The position numbers and the translations under genes were made by a program. The notes beneath the pieces are model-generated. The model made no database searches, had not been told where the DNA came from, and worked only from the letters and a program-made list of their open reading frames with translations. 64,000 bases of DNA from Lonicera japonica (lineage: Eukaryota > Streptophyta > Magnoliopsida > Dipsacales > Caprifoliaceae): assembly GCA_021464415.1 (NCBI GenBank), contig CM038467.1, forward strand, positions 25,390,011 to 25,454,010, given 5' to 3'. Below, in pieces: positions 56,315-64,000 of this stretch; position 1 is the first letter of the stretch, and each line of letters begins with the position of its first letter.

Positions 56315-59300
56315 ATGACCGGATCATTTGCATATACTTCATTTGGGAATCGAACAAATGACTTACACTCTATGGCTCAGGGTTCGACTTACAAATACCC
56401 TCCATGTTCTGTCTGTGGACTACTGGGACACTCGGAAAAAGGTTGCTATAAAATCATTGGCTATCCAATTTGGTGGAAGGATTCTCGCCATCGCAGAACA
56501 GGCCAGACCACAGAAAGAGGTAACAAATAGGCCTCAGGCTTACTCACTACCACAGGTACGACTTTACATTCTGTCTCTGTTTTGAATAATACATGGGTAA
56601 TTAATTTCGGTGTAACTGATCATATGACATCTAATTCTAAAATAGTTCTTTTTTTAACCCCATCATCTCAGACCTTTGTTTCCACAGCCAATGGTGTCCC
56701 AGTCCTTGTAGTGGGAAAAGGATCAATCAATCTATCCAACACACTTAACCTAACCTCCGTCTTAGTTGTACCATCTTTAGATTATAATCTATTATCTGTT
56801 TCTCAAATAACTAATGCCCTACACTGTGTTGTCATTTTTTGGCCTTCTCATTGTGTTTTTAAGAATATTCAGACGAAAAAGACGATTGGTTATGGTGTTA
56901 GGCGCGGTAAATTATACTATTTGGACCTGGAGTTCAAAAGCACAGATCGCTTGCATAAAGCCTTGAACACCAGTACCTCTGAAAAGAAACTTACAGATGA
57001 ACTTTGGTTATGACACCGTCGGTTAGGACATGCATCGTTTGGCTACTTAAAGAAACTATTTTCCCGTTTAGTTCATAAAGTTAAATCTTCTGGTTTTCAC
57101 TGTGAGATTTGTGAACTGGCTAAAAGTCACCGTACTTCCTTTAAACCTTCATTAACTAAAAGTTTAATTCCATTTATGATTATTCATTCTGATGTATGGG
57201 GACCATCTCACATTCCTTCTTTAGGTGGTGTACCATGGTTTGTCACGTTTATTGATGATTGCACTCGAATGACGTGGGTTTGTCCCATAAAATCCAAAGG
57301 TGAAGTTAGTGGTTTGTTTCAGAGATTTCATAAACAGATCAGTACACAATATAATGCTACTATTCAAGTTCTCCGAAGTGATAATGGTGGGGAATATATG
57401 AGTACTGAGTTACAAGCATACTTCAAACTTTATGGGATCATTCATCAGACTACATGTCCTTATACTCCTCAACAGAATGGGGTTGCCGAACAAAAAAATC
57501 GTCATTTATTAGAAATAGTTCGGGCATCACTGATTGGCGCAAACGCACCAACCTCGTATTGGGGTGAAGAATTCTCATCGGCTGTCTATTTAGTTAACCG
57601 CATCCCCTCAGCCGTACTTGATTTTCAAACACCCTTTGACGCCTTAGCTAAGTCTGTTACGGCTCCTACCGTGTCAAATCTTCCTCCCCGGGTGTTTAGA
57701 TGTGTTACCTTTATCCACTTACCAAAGGAGCAACGGAACAAACTTGAACCGCGCCCTCTCAAGTGCGTCTTTGTAGGGTATGCTTCTTCTCAAAGGGGTA
57801 TCGATGTTATCACCCTCCCACACAGAAAATGTATGTCACTATGGATGTGATATTTCGCGAAGAAACTATGTACTTTCACCGAACTGAACTTCAGGGGGAG
57901 CATTATTAAGAAGTTCAGTTATTTGGAAATATCAATGAGGAAGAGATAAGCTCAATAGAGGTGGTTCCAACGTTGACTTCGAATTCACCACCAGCAATAG
58001 AGACAACCGAAATCACATCATCCCCTGATATGGTAACAGCAGAAATCTTGCCAAATGATGTTGTGCTGTCTCCGTCTCCGTCACCACCTGACACAAATAA
58101 CCAATCGTCCACTTCAAATATCCCTGAAACTGAGGTCTCCTAGGTATCATCTTCTTCTATTCCTATAAAAAGGCTTCCTAACCGAGCAAATAGAGGTGTA
58201 CCTAAACCCACGTATGACCCAAATTTTACCAGTAAAGCCAAATATCCTATGAGTAATTATGTGTCTTATGATCGGTTAACTGCATCTAACAAATCTTTTG
58301 TGAATCAATTATATTTTGTATATATTCCTAATAGTGTGCAGAAAGCCTTATGTGATTCTGAGTGGAAATCAGCAATGGATGAGGAGATGAAGTCCTTGTT
58401 GAAAAATGACACATGGGAATTGACCGAATTACCAACAGGAAAGAAGAAGGTGGGTTGCAAGTGGGTGTACACTGTGAAATTCAAAACAGATGGAACAATC
58501 GAAAGATTCAAAGCGAGACTGGTTGCGAAAGGCTACACACAGACGCATGTGATTGATTATCTAGAGACATTTGCACCCGTAGCTAAGATCAATACTGTAC
58601 GAGTGTTACTCTCATTAGCTACAAACTTAAACTGGCCACTACAACAGTTCGATGTGAAAAATGATTTCCTACATGGGGATTTAGAGTAGGAGGTATATAT
58701 GGAGTTCCCACCTGGATATAAGATCCCGGTTGAGCATACAAATAAAGTTTGCAAGTTGAAAAAATCTTTGTATGGGCTAAAACAATCCCTTAGAGCCTGG
58801 TTTGGGAGATTCGTGAGATCGATGCGAAAGTTTGGGTACAGCTAGAGTAATTCTGATCATACTTTAATTTTGAAGAAGAGTCATGGGAAAATCACGGCTC
58901 TTATCGTTTATGTAGATGACATGGTGCTCACAGGAAACGACCCTCAAGAACAACAGGCATTGAAGAAGCTCTTATCTCAGGAGTTTAAAATGAAAGACCT
59001 TGGGAGCTTGAAGTATTTTCTGGGGATCGAGGTGTCTAGATCATCAAAAGGTATCTTCTTATCTCAGAGAAAGTATGCCCTAGACTTATTAAATAAAATT
59101 GGAATGTCAGCTTGTCAACCGTCAGAGACTCCAATGGAAGAAGGATTGAAGTTAGAGGTCGAAACAGATCAAGTGCCCGTCGATAAAGGGCGCTATCAGA
59201 GATTGGTAGGCAAATTGATGTATCTAGCACATACAAGGCCTGATATATCATATGCATTGAGTATTGTCAGTCAATTTTTGCATAATCTAGGGGAGAAGCA

Positions 59301-59867
59301 TATGCAGGCAGTTATGAGGAATTATCAGTTATTCAAAGTAGCTCCTGGAAAGGGAATCCTATTCCAAAAAAATGAGGATATCCTGAAGGTTAAAGGATAC
59401 ACTGATGCTGATTGGGCAGGTAATATATGTGATAGAAGGTCTTATCAGGGTACTTCACATTTGTAGGAGGAAACTTGGTCACTTGGCGAAGTAAGAAGCA
59501 AAATGTAGTATCTCGATCAAGTGCAGAAGCAGAATATCGAGAAATGGCAGTTGGTATTCAAGAGTTATTATGGTTTAAACTGCTACTAATAGATCTCGGT
59601 TTTCCTCCGACAAAACCCATGATGCTATATTACGACAACAAATCAGCATGTGATATCGCACACAATCCAGTTCAACATGACAGAACAAAACATGTTGAAA
59701 TGGATAGGTTCTTCATCAAAGAGAAGTTAGAAGAGAAAGTTATTTCTGTTCCTCATGTACGCTCTGAAGATCAGTTAGCTGCCATTCTCACCAAGGCCGT
59801 GACAAAGAAGATATTCACCAAGCTAATTAGCAAGTTGGGTATGTTCGATATATGTGTGCCAACTTGA
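56315..59867 (+). pseudogene. Copia gag-pol polyprotein remnant
   Basis: In order: the gag zinc knuckle CSVCGLLGHSEKGC followed by IIGYPIWW; a protease site mutated to NFGVTDHMT (the usual DSGATDHMT has lost its catalytic Asp); GAG-pre-integrase HRRLGHASFGYL; integrase with HSDVWGPS, RSDNGGEY and NGVAEQKNRHLLE; reverse transcriptase with [23 protein letters not shown] and YVDDM; and RNase H with YTDADWAG, SSAEAEYR and DNKSACDIA. Stops fall at 56528, 57011 (a Trp codon before HRRLGH), 57907, 58141, 58687 and 58843. Frameshifts occur at about 57791-57798 and 59450. The gag capsid part is absent between the leader and the knuckle. Confidence 0.9.
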
Positions 59868-59874
59868 GGGGGAG

Positions 59875-60078
59875 TATTAGAATATATAGATATGGTAGGA
59901 TATATAGATATGGTCTATTTATAAATGGTATAGTTGACTACCACCATAATTCTTAGAATTATGGGATATTATTTTATTTTCATGTACAGCCCATTCAGTC
60001 CATATTTAAGGGACCTTTGTATTCATTCATTATCATCAATATAAGTTATTCTCTCATCTCTCTCTCTAATCGTCAACA
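59875..60078 (+). repeat. 3' LTR of Ale-like Copia element
   Basis: The LTR is 204 bp, preceded by the polypurine tract GAGGGGGAG. It differs from the 5' LTR by a few bases and one CT-repeat length change. Confidence 0.88.
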
Positions 60079-60190
60079 TAATAATTAAGTAGCGTAAAAC
60101 TATGTTCTTGACAATTTACGCCATGTGTAAAAAAATAAAGCTTCAATGGTTGTGTAAAAATGAGTTTTGTATAAAATAAATGTATAAAAT

Positions 60191-61444
60191 ACATGGGAAG
60201 TTTTGCTTGAGCCCCTAATGTTAGCAACCATAGGCGTGTTGAGCACTTATTTTCGTGATCCAATTCTTTCATGTTCATGCTCGGCGGTAGTTTGAGAAGA
60301 AAGTAGTTTTGGGTGAGGGAATTGAAGGGATTGTTACTGCCTATACACATTGGCAAGTATTGATTGGTTGAATATGAGACTGACTCGGCAACCACAATTA
60401 GGAGAGAACAATTGTTAGATAAAGTTAATGATTTCCATCCGCTACCAAATGTGATGAGGGGTTTGTTCAACATCTAGGCGACAATAGATTTTGCTTTATT
60501 GTTTCATTTAGAAAGAAAGAATCTCCTTGGTGTGCGCCTTTGTTTATTTTTGAGGTGATCAGAGGTGACGAGGGTTGGTCTTGATGGGCCATGCTTTCTT
60601 GATATTCGACTATTGTGAGAGCATTGTTATGATTTCATGAAACTCACCTCCTTCGACTTTGGATCCATATAAGATGTTGTGTTCATGTATGCATATTGCA
60701 TAGATTATTATATCTTTGGTGTAAAATTAAGAAAAAAGGGTAAGATGGATGAAAGGGAAGGTCGATCATTGATGGATTCTCACCTCCTTCAACATTGGAT
60801 CCATACAGGATGTTGTGTTCATGTATGCATATTACAAAGGCAATACTTTGGTGTAAAATTAAGAAAAAAGCGTAAGATCGATGAAAGAGAAGGTCGATGG
60901 ATTCTTTCTGACCATTGGATGATACTCTCATTTCAAAATTGATCTAGTGTTATGACGTTGCTAGAAAATGGTATACTATTATTAGAAAGCTTCACGAAAA
61001 AGCTTAGAGTTTTTCTAAGATGAAAATCGCCATAAAGGAAACACACAAGTGGGAGAAGAGAGTTTTCTTATTACACTTAATAATTAATGCTTTACAATTC
61101 TTAGATGGTTACATATAAGAAGTCCTAGCTATTTATAGGATTCCACCTCCTCAATGGATGGTGGAGATCTAATCTAATCGGTGGTCCGGATCGATGTTTC
61201 GAAATATTCTAAGATTATCTACAAATCTATACAATTCCATACAATTATAGATTATTCTTTTAAGTATGACTATCTAGATATTTTAAAGGCTTCCAAGGAT
61301 TTCTCCAACCACTCCACTTATCTAACTTACTCCAGTGTGTTCCAAAACCTTCCTCGACATGATTCTTTCATTCTTCCTTGTAACATTCTAGAAAATCGTT
61401 TAACTGTCACCCGCTTTCATTCTTCCTTGTAACATTCTTCCTAA
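60191..61444. other. Spacer with a tandem duplication
   Basis: About 125 bp (TCACCTCCTTC, TTGGATCCATA, GATGTTGTGTTCATGTATGC, GGTGTAAAATTAAGAAAAAA) is repeated at about 60645-60770 and 60780-60900. Open frames on both strands follow from it. The sequence CTTTCATTCTTCCTTGTAAC also occurs twice (about 61366 and 61415). No gene is recognised. Confidence 0.55.
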
Positions 61445-62000
61445 TAACTTTTTTATTAGGCACGAACTAGATAACAAATCTGTCAATTTTTAACTATGCC
61501 CGATTATTAGATATAAGGTGGGAAGGAATTTCGGATTTCGGGGAGAACAGGAAATTACGCTTTTTCAATATGCAATTTGTCAATTAACTTCTTTCGAGTG
61601 TCTTTGGGATCTTTTAAAACATATGTTAAATTAAACAAAATCATTAATCAAAAGTGCAAAAGTTATAGGTGGGTTATTAGGGTGGTAAATCTTTGTCCCT
61701 ATACAAGTAAGTCTCAACTTTGAACCTTCACACTCCCATCATTTTCTTTTCTGCCCAAAAACAAAATTTATTTGTGTACCGTTTGTACAAGAAAGCAAAA
61801 GTTGAAACAGCATTGAGCAGAATTTAGATTTTGAATAATTATTTATAAACTTGTGTAGATCTCAATTTTACAAGCACTTTTATAGCATTTCTAAAGGCAG
61901 TATAAAAATATGTTCGGTAAAATTTACACCATGCGTAAAAGAATAAAGCTTCAATAGTTGTGTAAAAGTGAGTTTTGTGTATAATAGTGTAAAATACATA
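61445..62000. repeat. Local duplication, copy 2 (uninterrupted)
   Basis: This is the counterpart of 55085-55543 plus 60079-60190. It preserves the site before the Copia insertion (GATTTTGAATAATT at about 61830). Confidence 0.8.
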
Positions 62001-62996
62001 TCCAATTTACATTAACATATCCATTTTCTCTCTCTTATTGTTTTTTTTATAAAACTTTAAAATGTAAGAACTTCTGATACAAAACATATATTTTAATAAA
62101 AAATATATATTTGAATTATACTCATAAATATCTATAAAATAAAATCTACTCTGACTAATAAATTATTAATAATTTTTTTTTATAAATTACACAAAATACA
62201 TTTAATATGTGTTGGTATCTAATTGCCTATTTCAAATTTTATACCAAAAGTTTACAAAGCTATTATTAGAGCAACTATTATTTTTTACATCAAGTTTTGT
62301 GTAAAAATAAGTTGACACATAGGATTTAAAAATTAATTTTTATATGATTGTTGGAGACGCTCTTATTAGTTAAATAATGAGAAGTTTAATTATCTTAGGT
62401 TATAACATAATTATAAACCCGTAAAATCAAGATGGGCATATTAGTCCAAACAAAAAGTGAAAAATACATACTATTATTCGTTCCTTTATCTATTAAATAA
62501 AGTTCCTTTTTGGAAAGTTTGTTATGAAATTATATACAAGTATTATACAAAACACCTAATTCAACACAAACTCTATTTTCTTTAATTATTTTAGTCAAAT
62601 AAAGTAGAGTTTAAATGTATTTAAAATAGTAATATAATGTAAAAATATATGGAGTTATATACTTATACTATTTTATTTATTGTAAATCTACCTTAAAATC
62701 TTTGTTTAATTTTTTAGCCGAATAAAGTAGATTTTGAATTTAATCGAAATACTAATATAAAAAATATTTGGAGTTATAATGCTTTATTTAATGAAAATCT
62801 TAAAAAAACAATTTGTTTGAAATCAAGGAGCATATTTACTTTCACAAAAACAAAAAAAAAAAAAAACAAAAAAAAAGTTATTCGTACTTTTTGTTAATAG
62901 TATAGATAAATATAGATATAGATAGATAGTATCTATATACAGAGTGATCTGGTCCTTACGAGACCCCATCATATATATATATATATATATAATAAT
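62001..62996. other. AT-rich spacer
   Basis: No gene is seen. It contains the unclassified repeat shared with 46060-46260 and 48110-48260, an A-rich tract (62850-62877) and an AT microsatellite (62970-62990). Confidence 0.5.
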
Positions 62997-63332
62997 TATG
63001 CTATAAAGAGGAATTTCATTACGTAAAACAAAAATAGAGATGATCATTTAGAGGGGTAAATTGATAAATTTTTTTATGAAAATTTGTGGAGATGATCTAT
63101 ATAGTGAGTAGATCACCTCCACAAAAATTCAGCCATTAAATTTTTTTGATGATCATTTCACCCACTTCTAGCTTGAATTTTTTTTTTTTATAAAATTTGG
63201 TGGAAGTGATCTACTCATAATATAGATCATTTATACAAAATTTTATAAAAACATTCATCTAATTACCCTTCCAAATTATTGTTCATTCTTTTTGTTAAAT
63301 ATATGAAATCCCTTTTTATAACCTAGCTTTAT
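62997..63332. repeat. Long-hairpin MITE, copy 3
   Basis: Inverted arms span almost the full length: left end TATGCTATAAAGAGGAATTTC, complement of the right end AAGCTAGGTTATAAAAAGGG. The centre has GTGAGTAGATCACCTCC and its inverse. It is close to 22823-23215. Confidence 0.72.
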
Positions 63333-64000
63333 ATATAAATATTATTGTAAAAGAATTTCTTACTTTAACAATTAGAACTTTGCATTTTGAGTACTAATGA
63401 ATAAATGTTTTCATAAAATTTTATAAAGATAATCTCTCTAATGAGCAGATTATATCTATTAATTTTTTTATTTTTTTCTAAATCACACTTTAGAAATTCA
63501 TAAAAAATAAATTGTTAAAATATTTATTCAAGTAATAATACATATATATAAGTTGCACGCGCATGTAAATCGTAATCGTAGTGTTTGTGCATGCTCATCT
63601 AAGTTATTGTTTGACTTTATAAAATTTTACCCGAACAACATTGGTCGTTGCTTTTGCATGGTTTTTATTTTTTTAACCATTGGGTCCCCCTCCGGTCCAA
63701 GTAAGATCAAATCAAGTTCAAAATTATATGTGTAAACTTGTTTCTTACCCTATCAATTTTTTTACCCCCAAGTGAGTGAGTTTATTAAACTTTATATATC
63801 AAGAGGAATATTTAGTGATAAATAATTTATCGTTAATTAAAATATTTACAATAAATTATTAAATAATAAAAATAATTCATTATTATAATATGCATGAAAA
63901 AATGGATTTAATTTTGAAATTTCAAAACAAAATAACATTCATAATCTCAATTTCAATACATGTTCAACTATTTGTTTATAATGTGATTTTGGTTTAATAG
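63333..64000. other. AT-rich right edge
   Basis: No gene is recognised. About 63380-63470 resembles a fragment of the long-hairpin family. Confidence 0.45.

Larger units (their letters stand above)
55544..60078 (+). mobile_element. Decayed Ale-like Copia retrotransposon
   Basis: LTRs lie at 55544-55751 and 59875-60078, with about three substitutions or small gaps by eye. The primer site TGGTATCAGAGG follows the 5' LTR at once (55752), and the polypurine tract TTGAGGGGGAG precedes the 3' LTR. The LTRs begin TATTAG rather than TG and end CAACA. No matching target duplication is seen (GATTT at the left, TAATA at the right). Most of gag is missing and the polyprotein is broken many times, so it is inactive. 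Confidence 0.9.

Noticed and set aside
60679..60942. Repetitive 87-codon frame
   Set aside because: It spans a tandem duplication of non-coding sequence; both strands are open for the same reason.

Overview
This is a stretch of nuclear genome from a flowering plant, most likely a eudicot. It is AT-rich, with spliced plant genes, GT-AG introns and plant-type Copia, Gypsy, Helitron, TRIM and MITE elements. I cannot name the species. Only two host genes are convincingly present. The first is the 3' part of a plastid-type bile acid:sodium symporter gene (BASS1-like, six exons, 803-4067; upstream exons are outside the window or not recognisable). The second is an intronless cytosolic sulfotransferase gene (14762-15772). 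A broken LOB-domain gene fragment lies at 30553-30720.

Layout. 1-4067: BASS1-like gene, its introns carrying several MITEs. 4068-14761: gene-free, with long-hairpin, Stowaway-like and hAT elements and two members of a segmental duplication (about 9.05-9.88 kb and 9.88-12.2 kb; a third member is at 46.3-50.3 kb). 14762-15772: sulfotransferase, with a MITE just downstream. 16455-21839: a probable Helitron on the minus strand. It holds a tandem TRIM array (17406-19835), which in turn holds a 1,570-bp solo LTR (17842-19411, target duplication CTAGC). 21840-28528: AT-rich, with MITEs, a SINE-like unit and a cluster of short hairpins.

28529-45892 is a nest of three retroelements, all on the minus strand and all placed by exact 5-bp target duplications. 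The outer one is a decayed Sirevirus-like Copia element (duplication ATATG). Its gag is split by a solo LTR (32349-34146, CTCAT) and by a 10,272-bp gag-only Tat/Ogre-like Gypsy element (34651-44922, GCATT). The Gypsy LTRs differ by one base by eye, so it is very young. It has an intact gag but no protease, reverse transcriptase or integrase, and it carries large tandem arrays.

45893-64000: the third duplication member, which contains a Helitron whose empty site is visible in its paralogue; further Helitron and MITE copies; a 35-base C tract; and a decayed Ale-like Copia element (55544-60078) inserted in one copy of a local duplication.

The most interesting signal is in the LTR promoters. The Gypsy LTR has nine 12-bp palindromes (TGTCGCGCGACA and variants) spaced about 20-22 or 31-32 bp apart, immediately upstream of a TATA box. 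An unrelated Copia solo LTR has four copies of a different 12-bp palindrome (TCAGTCGACTGA) spaced 19-21 bp apart, also upstream of a TATA box. This helically phased layout, arrived at twice with different sequences, looks like arrays of binding sites for dimeric DNA-binding proteins.
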